Of a DNA stretch of 12,694 nucleotides, positions 7,122 to 12,694 are shown piece after piece. Under the pieces are notes generated by a model. The model had not been told where the DNA came from and did not search any database. It worked only from the letters and a program-made list of their open reading frames with translations. Source of the DNA: Spirochaetaceae bacterium. Lineage in GTDB: Bacteria; Spirochaetota; Spirochaetia; Treponematales; Breznakiellaceae. The stretch lies in contig JAIRSS010000189.1 of assembly GCA_031255315.1 (NCBI GenBank), forward strand, positions 1-12,694, given 5' to 3'. Position numbers and translations under genes: made by a program. Numbering within the stretch: the first letter of the stretch is position 1; every line of letters begins with the position of its first letter.

Positions 7122-8702
7122 ATGAGTGTAAAAAAAAGTGCGTTGTTTATCGTATCTGCGGTACTGTTTTGTACATTCCTTGCGGGTTGTGCGGATAGTA
7201 AAAAAACTCAGGCCGCCGCTGTGGAGGGGCCGGTCAACATTGACCTCTGGTATGGGGCCGCTGTAACCGAAGCCGGTCCGCCTCCGGCGGATTGGAAGGT
7301 TCTGTCCCTCATCCGGGAAAAGCTGAACATCAATCTGACCATTACCGCCCTGCCTTCCAACGAATCGGATCAGGATGTCAAGATTCAAGCCGCCGGGGCG
7401 TCGAACACCCTGCCGGACATCTTTATGGTCCGCCGCGATCCCTGGCTCAATCTGATCCGGGTGGGCCTTATTGCTCCGGTGGATGATCTCTACTCCCAGA
7501 TGCCCGGCAGAACCCGGGTGCAGTACGACAGCGACAGCCGGGGGTTCACCACCGTTAACGGTAAATCTTACGGCCTTGCCTCTCCGGGCGCTATCGCGAA
7601 AAACGAAGGGATGCTGATCCGCAAAGACTGGCTGGACCGGCTCGGCCTGACCGTTCCGGTTACCACGGAAGAGTACCTTGATGTGATGAGGGCGTTCACC
7701 TTCCAGGACCCGGACGGGAACGGCCGGAACGACACCTATGGGTACGGGGCTTTTATTGAAATCAATAACTTTGAGGAAGGCCTGGGCCGCCGGTTCGATC
7801 CATTTACGGGCGCTTTCGGCGTTGCCGGCACCTGGAGCCTGCGGGCGGAAGATCCGGGGCTTAACATCCGCAAAAGCGCGTATTTTGACGCTATGGGGTA
7901 TATCAAACAGATCATTGATGAAAAAATCATTGATCCGAACTGGGTAAGCTACGGCAAGGATGACTTCAGAGCGGCCTGGAAGCAGGGCCGGTTCGGCATT
8001 ATGCGGGAACAGAACGCCGCTTTCGCCGCGGAAGCAAACTACGCGCCGTTTGACAAAAACTTCCCCGGCGGCGAATGGATAGTCATTGATCCCCCTAAAG
8101 GCCCGGAAGGTCATCAGTCCGTTGGGGTGTATACCCAGGCGTACCGGATCTATGCGGTGTCCGTCAGCGCGATGGACGCCGGGAAAGGCCCCGCCATTGC
8201 CCGGCTTCTGGAATGGATGTCCTCTGATGAAGGCTACTATCTGTTGGGCTGGGGAGAAGAGGGGGTGAATTATACTCGGGATGCTCAGGGCGTCCCGGTT
8301 GTTGACGGCCTTCCCGATCCGTCCAAAGGGTTTACCAACCCGGAGATGCAGCCCCTCACCCAACTGCGGAATATGGTGTATTTCAACGGGGAGATTGAGC
8401 TTGCCGCCCGGTATCCTACGTATCAAGCGCCTACATCGGGCAAAACCATGAGCGCCCTCACCGTTCTTCTCGATATGCAGAGTCGGCCCTGGACGCCCAA
8501 TATCGGCGCCGACGCGCTTCCCGCGCCGAACGCGGACTTGAAGCGCTTTTATGAACAGGGAGTTTCGGAATTCCTCACCGGAGCGCGGCAGTTTACCCGT
8601 GAAAATTGGAACGCCTTTGTCGCGGACTTTGACCGCCTGGGCGGGGCCGCTTGGGATGAGGCTGGTATTGACGCGGCCAAAGCCGGAAACTATATCCGGT
8701 AA
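7122..8702 (+). CDS. Extracellular oligosaccharide-binding lipoprotein, LplA/YtcQ family
   Basis: A 526-residue solute-binding protein, within the usual 500-560 range of this group. A lipoprotein signal is clear: basic MSVKK, hydrophobic ALFIVSAVLFCTF, then the lipobox LAGC with Cys23 as the lipidated residue. The mature part begins with a low-complexity linker (24-36), then NIDLWYGA and the two-lobe binding fold. DPDGNGRNDTYG (196-207) is an EF-hand-like calcium loop, as known in the related alginate-binding AlgQ proteins. Aromatic residues scattered through the C-terminal half (YYLLGWGEEG, for example) suit sugar binding. It should hold the substrate at the outer face of the inner membrane and pass it to the two permeases upstream. 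The stop codon overlaps the start of the GH105 gene by one base (TAATG), which implies coupled translation. An unsaturated pectin-derived disaccharide is the likely ligand, by context only. Confidence 0.92.
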   Translation: MSVKKSALFIVSAVLFCTFLAGCADSKKTQAAAVEGPVNIDLWYGAAVTEAGPPPADWKVLSLIREKLNINLTITALPSNESDQDVKIQAAGASNTLPDIFMVRRDPWLNLIRVGLIAPVDDLYSQMPGRTRVQYDSDSRGFTTVNGKSYGLASPGAIAKNEGMLIRKDWLDRLGLTVPVTTEEYLDVMRAFTFQDPDGNGRNDTYGYGAFIEINNFEEGLGRRFDPFTGAFGVAGTWSLRAEDPGLNIRKSAYFDAMGYIKQIIDEKIIDPNWVSYGKDDFRAAWKQGRFGIMREQNAAFAAEANYAPFDKNFPGGEWIVIDPPKGPEGHQSVGVYTQAYRIYAVSVSAMDAGKGPAIARLLEWMSSDEGYYLLGWGEEGVNYTRDAQGVPVVDGLPDPSKGFTNPEMQPLTQLRNMVYFNGEIELAARYPTYQAPTSGKTMSALTVLLDMQSRPWTPNIGADALPAPNADLKRFYEQGVSEFLTGARQFTRENWNAFVADFDRLGGAAWDEAGIDAAKAGNYIR

Positions 8703-9847
8703 TGACCATGGTTCCTCCGGTTATTGACCCGGCTTCCCCCCTTTCCCTCCGCATGGCGTTATCGGTAATACGGCGCTATGGGCCGGAAGATATGCGGTGG
8801 CATTATGAACACGGCCTGGTTCTCCAGAGCATCTACGCCGCCGCTCCCGCCGACGGGCGGGGGGAGGAGATCCGCCGGTGGGTCAAAGCCATGTACGATA
8901 CAAAAATTTCGGAGGACGGCGGTATCGCCGCCTACCGGATCGATGAATTCAACCTGGATCAGATAAACCCCGGTAAGGGGCTGTTTGATTTGTACGCGGC
9001 GACCGGAGAAGAAAAATACCGGAACGCGATAGAAACCCTGGGGGATCAGCTCCGCCGCCAGCCCCGGACACGGTCTGGCGGATTCTGGCACAAACTAATC
9101 TACCCCGGCCAAATGTGGCTTGACGGGGTTTACATGGCGTCTCCCTTCTATGCCCGGTATGTTCGGGAATACGAAGGGGGCCGCCGTGAGGATTTCGCCG
9201 ATGTGGTTCGCCAGTGTACGCTCCTTGCGTCAAAGGCGCGGGACCCGGCAACCGGCCTCCTGTACCACGCTTGGGACGAATCCCGCACCCAGCGCTGGGC
9301 AAACCGGGAAACCGGCTGTTCCCCTCATTTTTGGGGCCGCGCCCTGGGCTGGTACGGGATGGCCCTGGTGGATATTTTGGACAATATCGAAGCGTTTGAG
9401 GAAGGCCGGGCGGAACTTCTCGCCCTTGCCCAGGGGCTTATCGCCCCGCTCCTTGGGGTTCAGGATCGGGAATCAGGTCTGTGGTATCAGGTTCTCGATC
9501 AGGGGGCGCGGGAGAAAAATTATCGTGAGGCTTCGGCGTCCGCCATGTTTGTATACTTTTTGTTCAAAATGCTCCGAAAGGGCTATGTCCCCGCTTCAGA
9601 GGCGGACCGGGTAAAAGCGGCGGCCCTGGCCGGACATGACGGCCTTGTCAGCAGGATGCTTTCCCAGGAAGAAGCAAGCGGCGAACTGCACCTGGGCGGG
9701 ATATGCAGCGTTGCGGGGCTTGGCGGCGCCCCCTATCGGGACGGTTCGTATACGTATTATGTGAGCGAACCCATTGTAACCGACGATTTCAAGGGAGTGG
9801 GCCCCTTCATTCTGGCCTCCCTGGAGCGGGAACGGCTGGGCTGGTAA
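8702..9847 (+). CDS. GH105 unsaturated glycuronyl (rhamnogalacturonyl) hydrolase, YteR/YesR-like
   Basis: A 381-residue protein, the usual length for GH105, with no signal peptide, so cytoplasmic. The family removes the 4,5-unsaturated uronic acid that a polysaccharide lyase leaves on the non-reducing end, by hydrating the double bond. The fold is an (alpha/alpha)6 barrel. Visible family motifs: NLDQINPGK (84-92), GFWHK (127-131), MWLDGVYMASPFYARY (138-153) with Asp141 as the expected catalytic acid, HAWDES (189-194), SPHFWGRALGWYGMALVDIL (207-226) and the C-terminal PYRDGSYTYYV...VGPFILASLE. Residues D86, H130, D141, H189, W211, R213 and W217 fall close to the numbers I remember for the Bacillus YteR active site. 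ATG 8702 overlaps the previous stop codon; ATG 8708 is an alternative, and only a weak ribosome binding site is seen. In Bacillus this enzyme acts on rhamnogalacturonan disaccharides; other unsaturated uronides cannot be excluded. Confidence 0.93.
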   Translation: MTMVPPVIDPASPLSLRMALSVIRRYGPEDMRWHYEHGLVLQSIYAAAPADGRGEEIRRWVKAMYDTKISEDGGIAAYRIDEFNLDQINPGKGLFDLYAATGEEKYRNAIETLGDQLRRQPRTRSGGFWHKLIYPGQMWLDGVYMASPFYARYVREYEGGRREDFADVVRQCTLLASKARDPATGLLYHAWDESRTQRWANRETGCSPHFWGRALGWYGMALVDILDNIEAFEEGRAELLALAQGLIAPLLGVQDRESGLWYQVLDQGAREKNYREASASAMFVYFLFKMLRKGYVPASEADRVKAAALAGHDGLVSRMLSQEEASGELHLGGICSVAGLGGAPYRDGSYTYYVSEPIVTDDFKGVGPFILASLERERLGW

Positions 9848-9977
9848 TACGCCGTTATCCCGCCCTTTCACCGCCTCGTCCCCCGGAAATCCAATCAACA
9901 ACCTCGCCCTGAAGCGCCCCCGCTTTACCCGCGCAGAGCCCTCACGCTACGCCTTCAGTCCGGCAGCGGCGGCCGGC

Positions 9978-10856
9978 TCATTCAAAATTTTCATTGTCAG
10001 GGTTTATAGGCTTTAATTTTATGGCCGTCCCGTTTTTGACCAGCTTTTCTCCCAGTTCAACAAACGTTATTAGGGCTTGTTTGGATACACTAGTCAGACT
10101 TCCTGGATAAAAATATAGTTCTTTAACGCTCTTGCTTTCCAGAATTTGTTCCAGATGTTTGCGCAGCGCGGGTACGGCTAAATCGTCTACGCAGCCGGTT
10201 AGGAAAAAAAACGCTTTGTCGCGCTCCACCGTTACACTCACCGGTGAACGGTAAATCAATTCCTCAAGGTTTGCGCCCACGAGCAACCGCTTTATGTTGT
10301 CAGGAACATTCAACAGCAGCAAAACCCCGTCCTTGTTCTTTGATACACGGTCGCGGGCCGCGCTCAACGCTTTGAAACCATCATTATATATAAACTTCAA
10401 ATTAGCGCAGTCCAAATATACATCGGCATACTTGTCCGCGATTTTGTTTATTTCCGTTTCAAATTGCTGGGACGTTTCGTTCGTAAGTTTTCCCGCCAAA
10501 GACAACGTTACGCTTGTTCTAGCTTCGTTTGTTTGCAGGATAATCAACTTTTCGTCCCGAATCATAAGCTCCATCAGTCCCGTCATTTCAAAAACCGGAC
10601 GAATTTGGGGGGTGAGGTTCTGTATCGACAGATTACCGCCAGCCTTTTTCATTATTTTTAAGCCTTGCATCAGAACGCGCAGTCCCAGACTGGATACATA
10701 GATTGTATTTGACATATCAATCACAAGCTGCTTAACGGTTTTATCCGTCTGCACGATATGTTCTATCTTTTCCGCAAGCTGCGGCGCGGATGAGGCGTCC
10801 AAACGCCCGCCTGTTGGCAAAATATATTTTGAACCCGTGTTTTCAACACTACCCAT
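9978..10856 (-). CDS. Triple STAS-domain protein (anti-sigma-factor-antagonist-like)
   Basis: A 292-residue soluble protein made of three successive STAS-like units. Unit 1 (about 5-108) is canonical: VKQLVIDMSNTIYVSSLGLRVL carries Ser55/Ser56 at the position phosphorylated in SpoIIAA-type proteins, followed by the usual helix and VFEMTGL. Unit 2 (about 112-205) keeps the beta-strand/turn layout (VYLDCANLKFIYNDGFKAL), but Asn-Asp replaces the Ser pair. Unit 3 (about 206-283) is the most diverged (ELYFYPGSLTSVSKQALITF). Single STAS proteins bind partner kinases or anti-sigma factors; three in tandem suggests a scaffold or multi-partner switch (inference). Start: RBS AGGGGAA (10868-10862) precedes ATG 10856. 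No kinase, phosphatase or sigma-factor gene is adjacent. It is more A+T-rich than the carbohydrate genes and converges on them; the 130-base gap (9848-9977) holds only a 5-bp GC stem (9960-9976) and no clear terminator. Confidence 0.85.
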   Translation of the reverse strand: MGSVENTGSKYILPTGGRLDASSAPQLAEKIEHIVQTDKTVKQLVIDMSNTIYVSSLGLRVLMQGLKIMKKAGGNLSIQNLTPQIRPVFEMTGLMELMIRDEKLIILQTNEARTSVTLSLAGKLTNETSQQFETEINKIADKYADVYLDCANLKFIYNDGFKALSAARDRVSKNKDGVLLLLNVPDNIKRLLVGANLEELIYRSPVSVTVERDKAFFFLTGCVDDLAVPALRKHLEQILESKSVKELYFYPGSLTSVSKQALITFVELGEKLVKNGTAIKLKPINPDNENFE

Positions 10857-10861
10857 AAAAA

Positions 10862-10868
10862 TTCCCCT
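10862..10868 (-). promoter_or_regulatory. Ribosome binding site of the STAS gene
   Basis: AGGGGAA on the minus strand, 5 bases before ATG 10856. It directly follows a T6 run that can pair with part of the leader hairpin, so access to this site may depend on which hairpin forms. Confidence 0.6.
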
Positions 10869-10878
10869 AAAAAACCTT

Positions 10879-10910
10879 GTTTTTCAGCCTGCTCCGGCAG
10901 GCTGAAAAAC
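10879..10910 (-). promoter_or_regulatory. Perfect 14-bp hairpin in the leader of the STAS gene
   Basis: The arms 10879-10892 and 10897-10910 (GTTTTTCAGCCTGC and its exact complement) enclose a four-base loop, 22 bases upstream of ATG 10856. Read in the gene's direction, the 3' arm ends GAAAAAC and is followed by AAGGTTTTTTAGGGGAA. AAAAAC (10884-10879) can therefore pair either with the 5' arm or with GTTTTT at 10875-10870, just before the ribosome binding site. The stem plus the later T-run could act as an attenuator or terminator for transcripts coming from upstream. The function is inferred from base pairing alone. Confidence 0.55.
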
Positions 10911-11059
10911 CGCGGGCTGTGAAAGATATATTACCCGTTCCGGCGCAAAGACGGCGCGGCAATGAAAAACGAGCACGGCCGTATAAAAAGGACGCCCGTG
11001 TTGAAAAAATCTCATAAAAAATCCTTCAGTATTTTCCATATCATGGAGCCTGTATGAAT

Positions 11060-11104
11060 TATGGAGGCTTTCCCAAAGACCGGAGTTTTGGGAAAGCCTC
11101 CATA
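11060..11104. repeat. Perfect 18-bp inverted repeat with 9-base loop
   Basis: TATGGAGGCTTTCCCAAA (11060-11077) and its exact reverse complement (11087-11104) flank the loop GACCGGAGT. No T-run follows on either strand, so a simple terminator is unlikely. The length and perfection suggest a repeat family of REP or MITE type, a small structured RNA, or a protein-binding dyad. Confidence 0.7.
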
Positions 11105-11227
11105 TCTGTATACTATATTTGCCGCTTTTAGGGAAGACGCGCCGAAGAGAGCGAAGCATCGGGCGAAGGGGTGAAATTAGGGCAAACGGGACAGTCTCCC
11201 GCCGGCAGCCTGCTGCGCTTGCGGAGT

Positions 11228-11254
11228 AAAAAAGCGCCGTGCCGCCGCTTTTTT
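11228..11254 (-). terminator. Candidate intrinsic terminator (A-tract, GC stem, T-tract)
   Basis: AAAAAAGCG (11228-11236) and CGCTTTTTT (11246-11254) are complementary around a 9-base GC-rich loop, giving a bidirectional A/stem/T arrangement. On the minus strand it lies about 250 bases after the stop of the TPR gene, far for its own terminator but the first candidate met. The GC part of the stem is only 3 bp, so the call is weak. Confidence 0.35.
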
Positions 11255-11506
11255 GAGATTTCACATGCGAAGCGCGACAAACCACCAGCATTTTTTTTAC
11301 TTATAGTATAAATAATCCAACCATGAGCGGCATACGGAGCAACACGCCCTTTAACCCCTCACGGGGCAAGGGCTTTCTAACATGAGTTCGACAGCATAAG
11401 GCTTGAACAGCCGCCGCATTCGCCAAGCACCATTGATGTTTTCGCCTTACATCCGCAAATGACTCGTTCGGTCGATGTTTTATCTCATAATGCACCCGCT
11501 TGGAAA

Positions 11507-12625
11507 TTAGGGTAATTCTACCGCTTGTTCCACAAACGGATTCCGAAGTTGAGCCTGAGACCGGACCCGCCATTCCCCGGCATCCTGCCGCCCGGCACAG
11601 ACATTCCAAAACTGCCGGGCCGCATTCAGTTTCCCGCTCCCAAAAAAAGCCGCCCCAAGGGAATACAGGATTTTGTAGTATTCGGTTTCCCCAAAATAAA
11701 CAGCCAACGCGGGCCGCCGTATTACTTCGTCAAGGAGAACATTCAAGGTAGTAAACGTATAGTCATACTGAGACCGTATTATTTCATCAATAAAGATGGA
11801 ATTTTGAATGAGGAAGGCAAAGATGAGATGTTCCGCCGCCCGGTTATGCCGTCCTGAAGCGCCGTAATAGAAGCCTAAAAGCCGGTGAGCCCGCAATGTT
11901 GCGGAATTATTATACCGGTAGAGGGTTAAAAACTGATCAACGCCGTCGTTCTCCACCGTCCCGGTTATGGCGGAGCGGATAAAGGAACCAGAATCTTGAG
12001 ACCAGAGGGCGTCCTGTTTAAGAATTTCCAGAAGGTTCCGCTCCATTGAGGGATATTCCTGCCTGAGCCGGTGTATGTCCGCGATTTTATAAAGGAACTC
12101 CACAGCAAGCCCAGGCGATTCAAGAAATTCGCGCTCTTCATAGGCTTTCTGGAACTGCTTCAGCGCTATACCCAATTCCCCTTCCGCCCGGTAGGTTTCC
12201 CCTATCCAGTATTCCGCCTCCGGGTAGGCTTTAAGATGATCAAACTTTTCCAGGGTGCGGCGCGCTGAATTTGCCAAAGTTTCCCGGGGAACCCGGTAGT
12301 AAAGCTCCTCCAATGCCCGGGCGGCGTTTATCTGCCCCCGCTCGGCTATATACCTTTCCACCAGGTCCAGGTTATCCCCCAAACGGCGTACTTCAGTAAT
12401 AGAAAGCAGAGCGATCATATCCTGTTCCATGCGGGTATACATAGCCCGCCGCTGGTTCCGGGCGTCCTCAAAAGCAATGAGAGCGCTGCCGTAAGCCCCG
12501 TCCCGAAAATACTGCTTTCCCCGTTCCAGGACAAACCAGTAGGGCCGTTCAACTTCAAACTGAGCCTGAACCAGCGACGGGGAGAGACAAAAAATCAGAA
12601 ACAACGTAACGATTTTTTCCTTCAT
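11507..12625 (-). CDS. Exported TPR-like repeat protein, conserved-hypothetical type
   Basis: A 372-residue protein with an N-terminal signal peptide: MKEK, a hydrophobic core VTLFLIFCLSPSL, and a probable signal-peptidase I site after VQA (Ala21). There is no lipobox Cys. The mature protein is almost entirely helical, with several TPR-like pairs: about 29-60 (YWFVLERGKQYFRDGAYGSA), 136-165 (AEYWIGETYRAEGELGIALK), 245-275 and 316-342 (YKILYSLGAAFFGSGKLNAA). It is expected in the periplasm, possibly at the envelope, as a protein-interaction scaffold. No enzymatic motif is seen and I cannot name a family member. Start: AGGAAG (12639-12634) is 8 bases before ATG 12625. An earlier out-of-frame ATG at 12630 has only 3 bases of spacing. 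The gene ends in TAA (11509-11507). It runs in the same direction as the STAS gene but 650 bases away, so it is probably a separate transcript. Confidence 0.85.
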   Translation of the reverse strand: MKEKIVTLFLIFCLSPSLVQAQFEVERPYWFVLERGKQYFRDGAYGSALIAFEDARNQRRAMYTRMEQDMIALLSITEVRRLGDNLDLVERYIAERGQINAARALEELYYRVPRETLANSARRTLEKFDHLKAYPEAEYWIGETYRAEGELGIALKQFQKAYEEREFLESPGLAVEFLYKIADIHRLRQEYPSMERNLLEILKQDALWSQDSGSFIRSAITGTVENDGVDQFLTLYRYNNSATLRAHRLLGFYYGASGRHNRAAEHLIFAFLIQNSIFIDEIIRSQYDYTFTTLNVLLDEVIRRPALAVYFGETEYYKILYSLGAAFFGSGKLNAARQFWNVCAGRQDAGEWRVRSQAQLRNPFVEQAVELP

Positions 12626-12639
12626 TTCATTTTCTTCCT
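12622..12639 (-). promoter_or_regulatory. RBS with a two-codon upstream ORF overlapping the TPR gene start
   Basis: Reading the minus strand: AGGAAG (12639-12634), then ATG-AAA-TGA (12630-12622), whose stop overlaps the true ATG (12625-12623) as ATGA. The minimal ORF could reduce or couple initiation at the main start, or may be incidental. Confidence 0.35.
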
Positions 12640-12642
12640 AAT

Positions 12643-12671
12643 AATTATCGGGTAAAAAACAAAAAATCTAA
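12643..12671 (-). promoter_or_regulatory. Candidate promoter of the TPR gene
   Basis: On the minus strand, TTAGAT (12671-12666) and ATAATT (12648-12643) are spaced 17 bases apart, with a T-rich spacer, shortly before the ribosome binding site. The match to a sigma-70 consensus is only fair. Just upstream lies the perfect palindrome GGGGAATTCCCC (12682-12693). Confidence 0.3.
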
Positions 12672-12694
12672 GATCGCATGAGGGGAATTCCCCA

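Larger units (their letters stand above)
10857..11506. other. 650-base intergenic region rich in inverted repeats, no convincing gene
   Basis: This lies between two minus-strand genes. Open frames exist (minus strand 11291-10884 and 11609-11301), but they lack ribosome binding sites, start at poor positions and run straight through hairpins. From the upstream gene downward it holds about 250 bases of unexplained sequence, an AT-rich promoter-like stretch (TTTTTTTTACTTATAGTATAAATAAT, 11291-11316 in part), a candidate terminator (11228-11254), an 18-bp inverted repeat (11060-11104) and the STAS leader hairpin (10879-10910). It may hold a dispersed genomic repeat or a small RNA; the sequence alone does not decide. 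Confidence 0.5.

Noticed and set aside
7005..8426. Minus-strand open frame of 473 codons opposite the lipoprotein gene
   Set aside because: It is a shadow of a G+C-rich gene with strong family features; its translation shows no domain and its end coincides with AT-rich intergenic DNA.
10884..11291. Minus-strand open frame of 135 codons upstream of the STAS gene
   Set aside because: No ribosome binding site before its ATG (only an A-run), it reads through three inverted repeats, and the translation has no recognisable fold. It could be part of a dispersed repeat.
11301..11609. Minus-strand open frame of 102 codons overlapping the end of the TPR gene
   Set aside because: Its start lies inside the TPR coding region with no ribosome binding site, and the product has no domain.

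Overview
The window (12,694 bases) looks like chromosomal DNA of a Gram-negative, carbohydrate-using spirochaete, most likely a Treponema of the termite-gut type. This rests on the Lpl-type sugar transporter next to a very large sensor/AraC-type regulator, the exported TPR protein, the STAS protein and the moderate-to-high G+C with AT-rich intergenic stretches. No rRNA or other taxonomic marker is present, so the assignment is inference.

Layout. (1) 3-1415 (+): the 3' part of a gene for a coiled-coil, single-membrane-span protein with a beta-rich C-terminal domain; its start lies before the window. (2) 1514-1776 (-): a decayed fragment of the C-terminal end of a DDE integrase-type transposase. 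(3) 1853-9847 (+): a five-gene carbohydrate locus. It encodes a 1,070-residue cytoplasmic regulator (LacI-type sugar-binding domain, degenerate histidine-kinase core, receiver-like domain without its aspartate, AraC DNA-binding domain), two LplB/LplC-type permeases, an LplA-type lipoprotein and a GH105 unsaturated glycuronyl hydrolase. (4) 9978-10856 (-): a protein of three tandem STAS-like domains. (5) 10857-11506: about 650 bases without a convincing gene but with three strong inverted repeats. (6) 11507-12625 (-): an exported TPR-like protein.

How the genes work together (inference from families): the lipoprotein captures an oligosaccharide in the periplasm, the two permeases import it using an ATPase encoded elsewhere, and the cytoplasmic GH105 enzyme removes the unsaturated uronic acid left by a polysaccharide lyase. 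The best parallel is uptake of rhamnogalacturonan disaccharides in Bacillus (YtcQ-YteP-YtcP with YteR/YesR). The regulator is positioned to sense the imported sugar and control the genes directly downstream. Two candidate control regions are visible: a direct repeat before the first permease gene and a perfect 12-bp dyad before the lipoprotein gene.

The most unusual items are the regulator's architecture, which resembles a hybrid two-component protein that has lost its phosphorylation residues and gained a sugar-binding domain; the triple-STAS protein, in which only the first domain keeps the serine motif; and its leader, which can form two mutually exclusive hairpins. I saw no defence system, CRISPR array, tRNA or complete mobile element.
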